From Paratinospora sagittata (lineage: Eukaryota; Streptophyta; Magnoliopsida; Ranunculales; Menispermaceae): DNA of 64,000 nt. Both the position numbers and the translations under genes were made by a program. This document shows positions 46,258 through 58,840 of the stretch, piece after piece. The stretch is from positions 9,675,501 to 9,739,500 of the forward strand of contig CM069602.1 in the NCBI GenBank assembly GCA_035771175.1, read 5' to 3'. Numbering within the stretch: position 1 is the stretch's first letter; each line of letters starts with the position of its first letter. The notes under the pieces are model-generated. The model made no database searches and was not told the DNA's origin. It saw only the letters and a list, made by a program, of their open reading frames with translations.

Positions 46258-47884
46258 TCATTGCGTCCGGTGAGACCGTTGACCGGGTCTCGCTGATATC
46301 ATCAGATTTTCGTTTTCTTCCTCAGCCATTTCTCTGCTTCTTTTCCTCCCTACTCCTATCTCGTTTCCTCTTTGCTGGCTCTCTGGATGCATTTTCTCCT
46401 TGCCTTTACCAGTCTCCATCGCCAGTCCAATAATGTTTCTCCTACCCTCTGGTTTATAACTAGCGTCAGTCTCGATCTCCTCCATCTGAGCTATCTCAGT
46501 TTTTCCCCATGGATTTACTGGGCAAGTATCACCTTGTTTTGAATCAATCCTCCTACCCTGCATTTGATTAGAGACTAGACCTGGACCTTTCCATTCTTCC
46601 ACGTCTATTTCTTTTCTGCCTAGAAGATTTCCTTTTTGATTTTGCTCTGACTGCACGTCATCTTCTTTTGCTGTCATTTTGGTGATATTTCCTCCAGGAA
46701 CACAGTCCAATGCCCAACTACTACTCATTTTTTCCATCCCTTTTTGTCTTATGTACTTATTCATTGTGCCCAGTACCTAATATTTCTTTTCAGCATTTTC
46801 AACAATTTCTCCCTTTTCGCCATTTGTCCTTTCCTCGTTGGCTCCCAAGATGTCCATCCCTTCCTTACAGCTCACTTTTGTAGACATGTTGTACGACCTA
46901 ACTTGCTGAGTAGTCGAGTCCCTTTCCATACGTTGATAGTTTTTGCCCGTTTAAGTGTTTGGTCATACCATCGCCTCCCCTGCTTCGCCTTCACCGTCGT
47001 TTCCCTAAACCGGCTTAGCGGAAAGCTGGTTTTTCGGCGAGGATACCGGTAACACCAAACTGTTTTCTTTCCCATTGGAACATTTCGGTGACTCCTGCTT
47101 TTCCGATCCATCATTATGGAGATCTGGTGAGCTTTGTGATTTATTTTTACTTTGTCCCCACTGCGAAAATTTTCTCCCCGTCGCCTGGTATCTTAGCCAG
47201 CTCCCATATCCCAAAACCCCTGAGTTCTGGTTTTTGCTTTCACTTTCATTTTCCTCCCAGCTCCTCATCATGTGATCGACCATACCACAAATGTAACAAA
47301 ATCCCGGAAGCTTCTCATATTTTAACTCCACCCATACTGGTTATTCATCTTGGTTTAATCTCATCTTGATTTCCCTTCTCAAAGGCTTTGAGACATCGAT
47401 CGCCGTTTTCAAACGATGAGTTTTCCCCCAAAACTTTCCTTCTTAGTCATCCCCCATTTCAACAAAGCCTCAAAGCGTATTGCCAATTTTCTCTCCCATT
47501 CTTCGGTTCATGTATATAATAGGAAGATTAAAAACATGAACCCATAGTTTAACATTGGATAGCTTCGCCTCAGTTGCTTTACCCGTAGCAGTGACTTCTA
47601 ATAAGGCGGCAAAGGAGCATTCACGAGCACTCTTCTCCGATCTATGGCATGACTAAAATGGACTAGAAAAATTTCAGTCTCAACCTCGATCATCGACATC
47701 TTCCGAGTTGGGGAACACGCTTGCTTCATAGTCCTCTTAAAAGCTTTCTTGTTGATTCTCCTTAAAGGCAAAGGTTTAGGTCTTCTATTTCTTCTTTTGA
47801 GGTGATCTCATCCATTTCCAACACCTCCGTTTCCTCCACCGTAATCAATAGAGATTTCTATAGATTTTCAAACCCCCCCTCCAT
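46258..47884 (-). pseudogene. LINE ORF1 remnant (RNA-binding, zinc-knuckle protein)
   Basis: Begins at an ATG (47882-47884) but hits an in-frame TAG within ten codons, with further breaks before about 47370. The clearest part is LPGFCYICGMVDHMMRSW (about 47275-47310), a CCHC zinc knuckle whose last Cys has become Trp. The C-terminal half (46258-46764) is open, hydrophilic and Lys/Glu-rich. Its TGA overlaps the ORF2 ATG (ATGA at 46258-46261), a classic coupling of two LINE frames. Non-functional. Confidence 0.75.
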
Positions 47885-48025
47885 AACAGAAGAAAATAAT
47901 GGAAAAACAAGAGAAAACCACGGGAGAAAATTTACCCCAAAGCTACCATTACGGTAGAACCAAAACTCACATACGGAGAACTAGACTCTCACCCCAAGGG
48001 AGAGGACTTAGATTAGAAAAGCTTC

Positions 48026-49618
48026 ATGAAGTCATATTGGTATAATTATGTATTGCAAGAAATTATATTATATTTTATTTGTTATAGAACTACACAGATT
48101 TATATACAAAGACGGGCAAAGCACAAGCACACAAACCAGTAACCTTTAGGTTAGAAAAATGTTACGTTGTTTCATTCTCCCTCTTATTTAATGCATGGCA
48201 ATCTTTTCCCAAACTCTAACCTTTAACACAAAGTTGTCCCAAAAAGAAAAAGAAAAAAAGAAAACCTTTAACACAGTAATAATTGCCACCTTTAAATCTC
48301 ACGTTGTTTGCCATGCCAGCTTTTGTAGGAAATAGTATACATATTTCCATTTAAATTTGTAAGTGACGCTAATTTTTGATGTTGACACCTAATTTTTTTT
48401 AAATATTTTAGAAATACACATATATTTGGAGATGTTGAGCAACACATGCGCATCTCTAAAATATTTAAGAAAGCTGGATATTAGTGTTAAAAAATAATGT
48501 TGACACCTAACATATATATAGGAAAATGTTAATCAACTACAAATTTTGTAACTGTATATACAACTACATGTGCATATCCATAGGATATTAATGTTTTATA
48601 CATTTTGAAGTATGTAATAAATAATTTAATTAATATATAAAATTTTACAATTAGATTAACATTTACTATATATAAAATAATTTTTTATTTATGAACTTTT
48701 GCTCCATCTTCCCGAGGTCCCTACTTTTAATTACTCAAATGTGTCAGACCTCCATTTATTTATTTATGAGAGTAATGTCATATGTATGCTCGAGTCCTAA
48801 CACTATTTTTTTTATGTTGATACCTATTTATTTTTAAATGTTTTAAAAATATTATGTAATACACACGCATTCCTATAACATTAAAAAAATTGAGTACTAG
48901 CGGTGACACCCATTGCATGTAAAATATATATATATATATATATATATTTTTAATTATTTAATTTAATTTCTCTGGATTCTCAGATGATCTCATCGGAAAT
49001 CATGGAAAGATAATCCTTATAAACTATTTGTGCAAGTAGTTCAAAAAAAATAAATTTCATAAAAAAAGTATTTCAAAATATAACAAAGACCACTGACCAG
49101 TGCTAGAACGGCGCACGAGTGTAATCCAATGGACACGGTAGCCTTGCGTACTCATTGGGCGTTGGTTCTCAAAAAAATCAATTCCCCATCTCAAAACCAT
49201 TGCATTTTTGTCCCATTTGTACATGACATTTCATTGTCACAAAAGCAATATTTAACAAAAAATAAAATAAATTCCATGGATCATGAAAAGTGATCCAACT
49301 CAATTACTACCCACAACTGACTCTTCATTGAAACACTTGAAATTCTCATGCATTAGGCTCCATTCTTATTAATTCCTTATTAAAATTCATCAAGAAAAAT
49401 TCCCAAAAGGTAGTTGAGAAATTGTTACTCTAGCTTTGCTTCATTTTTACTAGAGAACAAGATTCATCATCCTTCCAATCAATCAAAACCCAAAAATTCC
49501 AACTAAATCCACAGGCTTAATTCAGAAAACCAGAAGCCTGCTTATGAAAACAAAAAAAAAAAGCTTTACACATTCAAATTGCTAAAAAAAGTTGTCAATA
49601 AGCCTAATAATTCCTTCT
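48026..49618. other. Intergenic stretch with small MITE-like repeats
   Basis: Two related AT-rich modules carrying GTTGACACCTAATTT/AAATATTTTAGA-type ends lie near 48370-48515 and 48790-48925, suggesting a small MITE family. A (TA)n tract is at 48926-48950. Otherwise nothing recognised. Confidence 0.4.
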
Positions 49619-51073
49619 TCATGCCACCATTGCTACTTTCTCATTAATCAATTCCAGCTTATGAGCTCTATTACTGCTGAAAGAATTTGACAAATCTCTT
49701 TCTCCAAGAATCAAATCTCCCATTTCTTCTTTGCTGCTAATAGATCTAGAAAGATAATCCAATGAAATCTCTCCTTTTGCAGCCAATACTCTCAGCTCAG
49801 ACTCTTCAAGCCCTTTGGCTGGTCCAAGGCTACATCTCTCTGTTCCATGCTTTGCCAATGCATCTTTGAACTTCTTGATCTGGTAATTGCATGAAAAAAA
49901 AAAACAGAGTAAAAATCCAAAAAAACAATGACCCAGTTTATAATTTCAATCGAACTTTAACGAGATGGGTCGATTTGATTAGAAAAAAAAAAAAAAAAAT
50001 CTGAGCCGTACAGTTGCATTTGTGCAGCTGAAGCTGCACACGCGACCCTCTGCTCCTCTGTAAAACCGGAAGAAGGGAAGAACATGGATGTTGAGACTGT
50101 AACACATGGATTTGAGTTCCTCGTAATTAACTTTGAAGACCAGAGCATTTGGGTTCAACTCTGCGAGCTGGCAGATCTGTAAATTAAAAGAGAAAAAAGA
50201 TCAAATAACAATAATTACAAAAAAAAATAAAAAAAATGAAATTAAAGTGACATTCATGGTACATTTTTAGTAATGCACCATTACATTATTTTGAGTCATG
50301 TACCAAGATATGATTCAAGGTGATCTAATATGTATAAGGTGATATTTCAATGAATGCAAACTTCAGATGTCATTGCGTCAATGTTTCACTCTTTGCCAAC
50401 AAGGGTGAGATTTTTAATGAACTTGCCGTATTGTAGGACTATTATTTCGGTCCTCACATACACCTCCCCAAAAAAAAGAAAAAAAAAAAAACTTGAAACA
50501 TGGCATGAAGAACATTAGTCAAATTGTTGATTTAAGTTAAATCTATTACCTTGGGATGCAAAGCTTTGCAGCCTCCACATCCAGGGGAGTAGAAATCGAT
50601 GATAACAAGCTGATCTCCTGCAGTTCTTAAGGATTCATGAAGCTCTTGAGCAGATTTGATCTCAATCATGTTGGGTTTAAGGGTTTTCTCCCACCATCTC
50701 AACGCACGGCTCACGCACATTGACGCCTGTTAAACAATAACTATATTAACGCAATTTCAAGGAACAGAAAACAGAGAAGATGAAAAAAACAGAACCAAAA
50801 AATCTGAAGCAAAGACTCTCACATACGTACATGAACAGGGATATTTGTAGATGTTTTAGAATTCCAATCATTTAGAACACCCGTTTGATCCGAGAGCAGA
50901 GCTTGTTTTCCCTTAAATTCGTTCTTCAATAACGGGAGATCTACGGTTCTGGATTCTGTAAATCGAAGAGAAGTCACAGAAGAGGAAGAAGAATCAAAAG
51001 CCCTTTTTGTGTTCAACCCAAGGCCAAGTGTCCCAGTCGACCAAGAAGACATGCACAAAGAAGAGCTAGCCAT
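49619..51073 (-). CDS. Atypical Cys/His-rich thioredoxin (ACHT-type, thioredoxin-like 1), chloroplast
   Basis: Four exons on the minus strand: 50831-51073, 50550-50726, 50012-50176 and 49619-49879, all GT..AG; 281 residues. Residues 1-75 look like a plastid transit peptide (Ser/Thr-rich, MASSSLCMSSW). The thioredoxin fold spans about 100-205 with active site CGGC (131-134, in SPGCGGCKALHP) in place of CGPC, WW at 92-93 and the cis-Pro (P174, in HVLPFF). The CGGC signature and extra cysteines mark the ACHT group, less reducing thioredoxins that oxidise 2-Cys peroxiredoxin and, in ACHT4, AGPase at night. The acidic C-terminal tail (206-281) is family-typical. Start chosen at the GCCATGGCT context; an in-frame ATG four codons upstream (51085) is possible. 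A CT-rich leader precedes it. Confidence 0.92.
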
Positions 51074-51298
51074 GGCTTCCAACAAGAAAAACTACAGTAT
51101 CTCACAAACCCACTTCCCCTTTTCGATGAAAAACCACAAATTTTCTGCAACAATTGAAAAAACTAAAAACTACCCACTTTTTCCAAGCCCCAATCCAAGA
51201 AAACCAAGAAAACCAAGAAATCAAAATCCACCAAAAAGAAAGAAAGATAGAAAGAAAAATCTGCAAAGATCACTGAAAATATTGGAAAAAGTTCAGCA

Positions 51299-51321
51299 GA
51301 AGAAGAAGAAGAAGAAGAAGA
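51299..51321. repeat. (GAA)n microsatellite in the presumed ACHT leader
   Basis: AGAAGAAGAAGAAG run; on the transcribed minus strand it is a CTT repeat, typical of plant 5'UTRs. Confidence 0.85.
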
Positions 51322-51329
51322 GATGAAAA

Positions 51330-53449
51330 TGGAAGAAGAAGGGTTTAATTTGGTGGGTTTTTTAAAGGAATCAAAATAAAATAAAATGGATAATTTTTTT
51401 TCAAGTATGACAACGAATTCGAGCAGGACGCCTGATTGCTGTCAAAACGGTTCTATTGGCTCGCGGTTTTGGTTCTCCACAGTGTTTTAAGAACACAGAG
51501 CTGGTCTCACGATATTGATCGTTGGATTCTCCTCCAGACTTTGATTGTCAAGATCTAACGATAGGGAGGTGAAGAGTAGGTGAAGCTGAGGAGGAGGAGA
51601 AGGGCGGCGGAGGTTATTAAACAAATTAAATTACATATATCCATTAAAACGGCTGCAACGCGTCGCTGAGTAGGATTGCAGTTTAAATGGATAAGACATC
51701 ATCGAAATTACAAATATTTGCTGAGAAAATCGAAAAAATAGATATATTGTTGTTGGCGTTTTCCGGGGTTGCATTGCTGCAGATAATATAAAAATATTAA
51801 ACGTGAGTCATTTTGGCCGCTAGCTAGCTCGTTCTACCCTGAAAATCAGCCTTACTCTTTGACTTTGAGGGTATTTTTGTCATTGTCCTCTTAAGGTTAA
51901 TTTTGTCTTTTCACTTGTAATTATTTCTATTGATATTATTATTATTATTATTATTTTTTTACGTCTACGATCTTCCTTCTGGTGTCCCCGCTAACCCGGG
52001 AACGAGACTATTTTAAAGTTAAAAATTATAAAAGTTGTTAGGCGCCTCTTTTTAAAGTGGACAGATAAGTGTGAATACGAACTCATACTCAAAATCGAGA
52101 ATTCACCTTTCAACCATAACTTATATTTCAAATGCAAAATATCCGAAAAATACTATTTCACTTGTAGTTATTTCTATTGATATTATTGTTATTATTATTA
52201 GAAAAATATTTAGAAATACACTTTTTTTTGGGCCCTGTTTAAGATTGTGTCTGTGTTTAGACTCAAAATACTTTTTTTAAATGCATGCCTTAAACACAAA
52301 AATTGGTGGAGGGGTGCTATTGTAAAATGTAAAAAAAGAACGTTTTGAATTACAAATGCAAAACATTCAAATGGTTCAAAACCTGTATTTGACAATTTTT
52401 CCGTCTAAAATAAGGTTATTATACTTGAAAGTTGTTAAATCGTCTTAAATTATATAATGAAAAGTGTCACAAAAATGTACTATTATTTATTATTATTAAT
52501 ATGTTTTCATATTTTTTAAGTGAGCTTTTATATAGTTTTATTTGTTATTGGTTATAGAATCAAATTAAAAATTAAATAAAAATTCAATAAAAATGATAAA
52601 GATAAACATATATTTCTTTTTTGAAAAACAAGTTTTGAAATGAAAGCAAGAGTAAATATTTTACAATTATTCTAAATTTAAAATAGAGCAACGAATAATG
52701 GACAAAAGATAAATGGTAGAAAAAAAACATAAGACAGAAAAATATTATTTACACAAAAAAATTAACATATATTGGTGGCAAAATTGTCAAAGTCCATAGA
52801 ATGTTGATATGAATGTATGATCCTATATATGGATGTTTATAACTATGTGATCTGAATGTGTTTTCTCAGTAGTTGCTTACAAATTACAATAGAAAATAGG
52901 AATTTGAAAAAGCAAAATAGAGCTAGTGTAAAAAATTACAGAATTAGTTAAATAATTAAATAATAATTATAACCTACATAACATTAATATAATCTAAAAT
53001 TCTAAATGGAAAGGGTCGGGTAAATATCCACAAATTATAGGTAGCAAAGATTCATGAATCTTGATTTGACATGTGATAAGTGGCATTGGTCCCATTTTTA
53101 AAAAAATAATAAAGATGAATTATAAATAGTGGGCCAAAGAAAAACAAATATATATTTGTTTATCCATTGAATGGGGCCTTTATCACTTTGACATAAAGCA
53201 TTGTTATTTATGGTTCTGTAGTCCCATTTAAAAAATAATATGTACTACCAAAATGTTTGTCTGTTTTTACATGATAGATGAGATATGTGTGCTTTAATGT
53301 CATTCGAACTTTGAAACAAAAAAACTTTAATGAGTTCTAATGCAAATAAAGATTTAAGAGGCATTAAAAAGAAAAACTCGAATAATTATCCAACTTAATA
53401 CCAGTAATTGATCAAATAAAACTGTTATCTAAATAAAAACTATGGACCG
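51330..53449. other. ACHT promoter region and AT-rich intergenic DNA
   Basis: A 35-bp direct repeat (TTTCACTTGTAATTATTTCTAT... near 51912 and again near 52157) is the only structure noted. No coding frame recognised. Confidence 0.4.
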
Positions 53450-53660
53450 AAGTTTGGTGTGACAAAGTGGTTAAACGGGATGTGTCTAAGTCTTTATTTG
53501 GTAGATGTCCCGATATTAATTCTTCTATACCTATTCTAAGGTATGAACTCGAACAAAGATTTTTTTAGAGTTTCACGGGATACCCACAAATCATTCTATT
53601 GGAATTAGTCAGGTACATATAAGTTAGCCCGAATACTCACGTTTTAAACAAAAAAAAAAA
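53450..53660 (+). mobile_element. Possible decayed SINE
   Basis: Box A-like GACAAAGTGGTTAAACGG (near 53461) and a terminal A run (53647-53665). Box B is unclear. A second similar but weaker candidate is at 53745-53965 (GGGCTAGTACGG ... GTTTTGAGTCTCG). Confidence 0.35.
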
Positions 53661-54000
53661 AAAAACTAAGTCATTGATCATCAATGATCACCAAACAAAT
53701 TAAGTGAAAATGATGTCTTCGTACTACCAAATAATTAAGATGGCAAAATAGTTAGGGCTAGTACGGATGATCTATAAGAACATAAGTTTTGAGTCTCGTT
53801 GTCAGAAAGTGTGAACGTGGCTTTTGCCCAGAAAAAAGTTTTTTGTGTCATGAACAACATATGAGGGGAATCTACACACTCATTAAGAGGACACCACTCT
53901 CTTAACTTAGTAAGGCTTGTCCCTAGAATTAGTGGGTGTAGCCAGATACCCAAGTTACCCAAAAATAATAGTTAAGTTGATATTGGAACGTGTTTAAAAA

Positions 54001-54058
54001 AAGAAGAAAAGAAGAAGAAGAAGAAGAAGAAGAAGAAGAAGAAGAGGAAGAAAGAAAA
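54001..54058. repeat. (GAA)n microsatellite
   Basis: About 17 GAA units with few interruptions. Confidence 0.95.
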
Positions 54059-54519
54059 GCAAAAGGTCAGTACGGGGGTAGGGAGGTATTTGCTCGGGAG
54101 ACAGTGCCAGAGAAAGCTTAGTTGGAAAGTGGGCAGGGCGCAGGACATGAATGAAGCCAAGTTGGGCTCCGAGTTCGAACATGTGATGAACTGATCACCT
54201 TTAATATTTTTATTATCCATTACCAATACCTTCGAGATTTATCTATAAGCTACGCAATGCCTATGCATGCAACTTCCTTGTGATACTCTTCTTCTCAATT
54301 TGATCCTTTTCTGCGTGACCCACTTGACATTTTTTATAGTATAAGTATTGTAAATATTGAGATGTGTAGTCAATTCCTTTTTGGCTTAGTGGCAGAGCGT
54401 GTCCTTGATTCTCTTTATGGAATTAATGTCCATGGATTACTTTCAGCAATCTAATTTTCATAATTTGAATAATATTTCTCCATATTTGTATGTATATACT
54501 AATCAAATAGTAGAATTAA

Positions 54520-55560
54520 TGTACTTGTGGGGAAAAACATGAAATGTGGACCCAAAGGGTTCTAAGTCTTTTGAGACTCTCTGTTCGAGACTCTCGGTGC
54601 GGTACGATGAAGTTCTGTCCGGAGGAAAATGCCAGATTTAAAAAAGAAGAAATTCTTATCTGAAGGTGAGGAACGAAACATAGGTTTGCGTGTTTTATAA
54701 CTTTTATTAAAGTTTACATTCAATTATTATTATATCTACTGTTCATTTACACTGCATTATGTCATATAATGTTTATACTGTCGCACTTATGCTTGTACAC
54801 TTGGAATTCACGTATTATACTGTTATAATGCCGGATTTGTGGTCAATCTGACTCAACTAGACTCGATCTTGTCCTCAGCAACTTTAAATAGTGAACGGGA
54901 GGCAGCGGGCTGCTCTAGGCGATTGGTTATTTAGGGAGACCTTGTGTCTCACCTCTCAACTGGGGACTGATCTAGTTGGTCTTATTGAAAGCTATCAGCT
55001 TATACAAGTAATACTGAATGTCCTAACCTTGCACGTCCTGATACCAACTCTAATAAGGATCACCAGACGTTGCCAAAGTCAGTCTAAATGTCAAGAAAAG
55101 ACCAGACCAGTAGACTAGAGCAGTTCATGCATTGGCATCATACATATTACCACCTAGGGACGTATGTGGTTTATGACTCATAGAATAGTTAGGAGCATTC
55201 CTCGCTATTCATTATATTTCTCTAGAGAGGGACGTACATGAGAACCCGGCTACGCTTGGGGAGGGACATAAGTACGTGAATTCAGAGCATCGTTCCTGAG
55301 GAGGGACGTACAATAGAAGCTGGCTACGCCAGGAGAGAAACGTCCGGACGGAAATTTGTACGTGAACTCAGGCGGTGTACGTTCATCAAACCACTACGAG
55401 ACGGTGTCATGCATACATACATATTGATTGATTATGATGCTCACATTTGTATTTAAGATATTTAATATTGAAGTATGTTTTATTAATTGTTATACTCACG
55501 AACTATTTATCCACTGTTGATAGCTTGGTTGCCAAGTATTAATTGCTTTTCCTAAAAAAT
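54520..55560 (+). mobile_element. Possible LTR remnant (gypsy-like)
   Basis: GC-richer stretch without ORFs containing repeated GGAGGGACGTAC modules (near 55225, 55255 and 55297) and a TATACTCACGAACTATTTATCC end. It is similar in style to plant gypsy LTRs. No clean TG...CA ends or target duplication were found. Confidence 0.3.
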
Positions 55561-55789
55561 TATGTTATTTAATTTTGTCCAAATCTCATATTAGAATACT
55601 AATTATTTTTTTTAAAAAAAACATAATGACAACAATCAAATACAACGTTTAACTTGAAGTGCCACTCTTCAAATTATCCAAGCTATGATTATTTATTTAT
55701 TTATATTCTTTTTAAAATTTTGTAGGAGCATGGAAAAATTGTTTTAGATTCTTTAACAATAACCCTTTCTTAGCGGGGTTTCTTCATAA

Positions 55790-56318
55790 TAGTCCTTTCT
55801 TAGTAGGAAATTGAATGACGTAGATGGAGAATCGACTAGTCATTTGTTTATTTATTGTAAGGTTGCTCGTTCTTTATGGATTAGATGACAATCTTCTTTT
55901 GAGGGTTAGTTTGGTATGCCGTCTTCAATTGATGACTGTATTTTACTTAATCAGACTCCACTGCACAATAGGAGACTTGTGGAGTTAGGTTGGGTTGCTT
56001 CGCTGACTACATATAGTGGCGTCTATGGTTGAAAAGAAATAAAAGGATTTTTCAAAGTTCACGCAAAGATTTTTACAGCTTATGGGATGAAATGCTGCTG
56101 ACTGTTGCTATGTGGTTTCTTCATCCAAATTGGGTGGTGGTTTTTCCAGCTTAGATTGGTTTAGAAATTGGATTGCTTGTTTATGACTGGTCTTGTTGAG
56201 TAGGGAGTTTAGATTTTTATTTTGTTGTGGGGTTGGATTGCTGATGTTCATTACCTCTTTGTAAATATCACTTTTTTGTTCTTTATACAATTTATACTCG
56301 TTTCCTCTAAAAAAAAAT
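55790..56318 (+). pseudogene. LINE 3' fragment (zinc-binding domain remnant)
   Basis: Translated pieces read DGESTSHLFIYCKVARSLW (about 55825-55880) and KGFFKVHAKIFTAYG with frame changes, typical of the zf-RVT region at the end of plant LINE ORF2. It ends in an A run (56310-56318). Stops throughout; 5'-truncated dead copy. Confidence 0.5.
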
Positions 56319-56483
56319 CCAACCAAACGTTTATTTCACCAATCTTTATTTTCCAAAATAGAAACAAATTTCCAATTCTACATGGTTCAGTTCTTAGATG
56401 GCCTGTTAGAATTTGCCACATAAGCTCTATTGGGGGAGAAAACTTACCATGTAGTTAAGATCTCTGGAATGTAGCTCCAGAAT

Positions 56484-57560
56484 CAGAGCCGACTCTGGGC
56501 AAGGGCCCAAGGGGCGATCTTCCCGGCCCTCAAATTTATGGGGCGAGGCTTCTATATATATATATATACAAATATAGGTTTTTTATATTTAATTTTTTTA
56601 ATTTCTATTTTTTCTTTGTTTTACTCATTTTTAACTATTGAGTAATTTTAAATATACCAACTAAAAACACTCTCTATACTCACATGCTTAATAAATTTTC
56701 AACAATGCTACAAATAAGTGTTTTTAAAAAATTACTCATTGTTTATCACCTTTTAATCACAGTTTGTGTCTGTCAAAACCCTAGTCAAGTGCGATTTCTA
56801 CTGAGCGATTGAGCGAGAAGACGACGACGACACTCTGTCGGCATTCTGGTGTCCAGTGAGCTTCTTCTTCTTCTTCTCTTTGTCTTGTCCAGCTTCTTTT
56901 TTTCTTCTTTCTTTTTCTTTCTTTCTTTCTTCTTCTTCTTTAGTTCTTTTCTTCCAAATTCAGCGGAGCTTGGGATGTTGCTGCTGCCTCATAGTGGACT
57001 GCAACACCCTGCCCCTGTATTTTATTATTATTTTTCTTTTTTCTTCTTTTACAATTTAAACATAGTACTTAATTTTGTATTTAGATTAGATACAACAATT
57101 TTATCAACAAAGTTGAAGTTGTCAGAATAATCGACGAAAATGACATTTTCTTGAACTTGTTGCTCTTTAATATTTGTATGAGATTTGTGATAATTTTTTA
57201 TTCGTATTGATTTTGTAGTTTTAGGTTATGTTAAATATTTGTGTAAAATTTAGAATAATTTTTTATTTGTGTTAATTTTTTAGTTTTATTGTATTAAATT
57301 TGTGTTTGTATTTTTTATGTTAATTATGACAATTACACAAATATGTTTCTTAGAAAGTATCATTTTGAATGTGAAAAAAGAAGAAGATTAGAACAATTGA
57401 TTCTATATAAAAAAGGAGCATTAGATAAGTTTTTTGGTAAAAACTTTAGAAATTCATTTTGGGTACTTTTGATTTATTATAATATTTTATATTTTTGGCA
57501 CGCAACTATATTTGATTGTTTTTTTTTTTTTTGTTGTAATGGATTATTTTAGATATAATT
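56484..57560 (+). mobile_element. hAT-like element relic with transposase N-terminus
   Basis: Begins CAGAGCCGACTCTGGGCAAG, like many plant hAT elements with zinc-finger MYM-type transposases. A leader-like stretch (CAAAACCCTAGTCAAGTGCG, TCTTGTCCAGCTT; 56777-56900) matches the minus-strand relic at 29950-30782. At 57343-57430 the plus strand reads MFLRKYHFECEKRRRLEQLI then KKGALDKFF, the start of such transposases. No further domain follows. Confidence 0.5.
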
Positions 57561-57889
57561 GTAATGTGTATAAAGCTATTTGTTTATTTATAAAAATATA
57601 TAGTTGTAATGTATTTACGATATTTAAAAAAATATTTGTTTATAAGTATACAATGGCTCCATTTTATATACTTCACCCAACTTCTTTAAATATTCAAGAA
57701 CGACCCGTCTATCCGTCCATAATTGATGAACTATTGTATATATACCAAGTTAACAAACCCATGAAATCTGTTGACTTTTTTTAAAAAGAATTACTTTTAT
57801 TATATATATTATATATAAAGAAATGATCCATTAACATGAAACAAAACATATAACGTGACACCCCATGAAGTTCATGTCTCTTATATAAC

Positions 57890-58095
57890 TAACATTTAGA
57901 TTGGTCTAGTGGTATGTGTTAGATTTCAAAAGCTTTAGTTCGGTTCAAGTCTCGTGGAGGACCTTAGGCTGGCGAGAGAAATTCTGTAACGCTGCCTGCC
58001 TCTGTGAAGAGTTGGGGCAGCTCAGGAAGCATTACTTTCGGTACCCTCCTGTTCATCCGACGCCATAAACCACTGTAAAAAGTAAATAAATAGAA
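57890..58095 (+). mobile_element. tRNA-derived SINE
   Basis: Box A-like TTGGTCTAGTGGTATG (57901-57916) and box B-like CGGTTCAAGTCTCG (57941-57954), spaced 25-40 bp as in tRNAs, with an A-rich 3' end (58075-58095). No clear target duplication. Confidence 0.5.
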
Positions 58096-58840
58096 TAAAA
58101 TAGAAAATGAGCTAGAAAGCCCAGAATGCTAAGGAGTGAGAAGAGAGACAACCTTGGAGGAGTAGGAGAGCACACACGTCAATATGAGGTATAAAGTTTG
58201 CATTATTATTATTATTTATTTTAAGGATGTGATGATATATAATCACACCAAATCAACTTCTAGATGCCTCACTTGCCTCTCTTAATCCTGGAGCAACCAA
58301 TTTCACCATTTCCAGTAGCCACCAAGAATCAAAACATGGGCCACTTTTGACCCAAACCCGACCCGGATCCAAATTATATATATACTGTTCTTATATGCCA
58401 TGCCAGAGCAGAGACCCAAGGTATGCTTAAATTGAATATAAATGATCAGGTCAGAACATTGACATGAAGACCCACTTTTGCATGTATTATTAAAAAAAAA
58501 AAAAAAAAAATTTAAAAAAAAAGCAAGTAAGAGCAGGTAGGTAGGTAGATTAAACAATAATAGAGCTCTTGGCAAGCTTTAGTAAGTACCATAATATGTA
58601 TCTTATCAGATCATATATATTAAGTGGCATGATGAGGTTTATTGTCCCCATCCCACTAATGAAACTAGCAAAATTTCAAACCTAACATGCTCCTTTTCTT
58701 TTGTTTTCAAAGTCAAAATGATTTGATATTGCACAAAGTTTGTTGTTCTTTCCTGTCCTTTACAAATGCTGGCTTCCCTTCAAGCTGATACCTCATATAG
58801 TCTAATCTTAAGACCCAAAAACAGCTTCCTAGTTCTAAAA
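58096..58840 (+). promoter_or_regulatory. Upstream region of the CASP gene
   Basis: AT-rich with a poly-A tract (58492-58520). Contains the presumed promoter and leader. An in-frame upstream ATG at 58766 would add 25 residues but does not resemble CASP N-termini. Confidence 0.3.

Larger units (their letters stand above)
37980..46261 (-). pseudogene. LINE ORF2 remnant (endonuclease, reverse transcriptase, RNase H), split by insertions
   Basis: Starts MSIISWNVRGLGNPRTF (46261). The endonuclease/exonuclease/phosphatase domain runs 46261-45643 and 44775-44700 (GDF, then FTWNN and ending SSDHRPI). Linker and reverse transcriptase run 44575-44228 and 43013-41358, with SPGPNGLTAQFYQKYW, LDISKAYDRVEWSYL and the catalytic FADDSLIM (about 42085-42110). 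The zinc-binding domain lies at 39252-38690 (CGLCQEEDESLRHAIAMC). RNase H lies at 38460-37990 (NVDASMGVGRSVGVG). Several in-frame stops make it dead. Confidence 0.82.
37947..48013 (-). mobile_element. Dead L1-type LINE carrying three later insertions
   Basis: On the minus strand: ORF1, ORF2 with endonuclease, reverse transcriptase, zinc-binding and RNase H domains, then a poly-A tail (T run from 37947). A 12-bp flanking repeat with one mismatch (TAGAAAAACTTC at 37935-37946, TAGAAAAGCTTC at 48014-48025) fits LINE integration. Of 10,067 bp, about 4.2 kb is younger insertions: 39258-41352, 43014-44222 and 44776-45642. The LINE itself is therefore about 5.9 kb, essentially full length. Both ORFs have stops. 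Confidence 0.88.
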
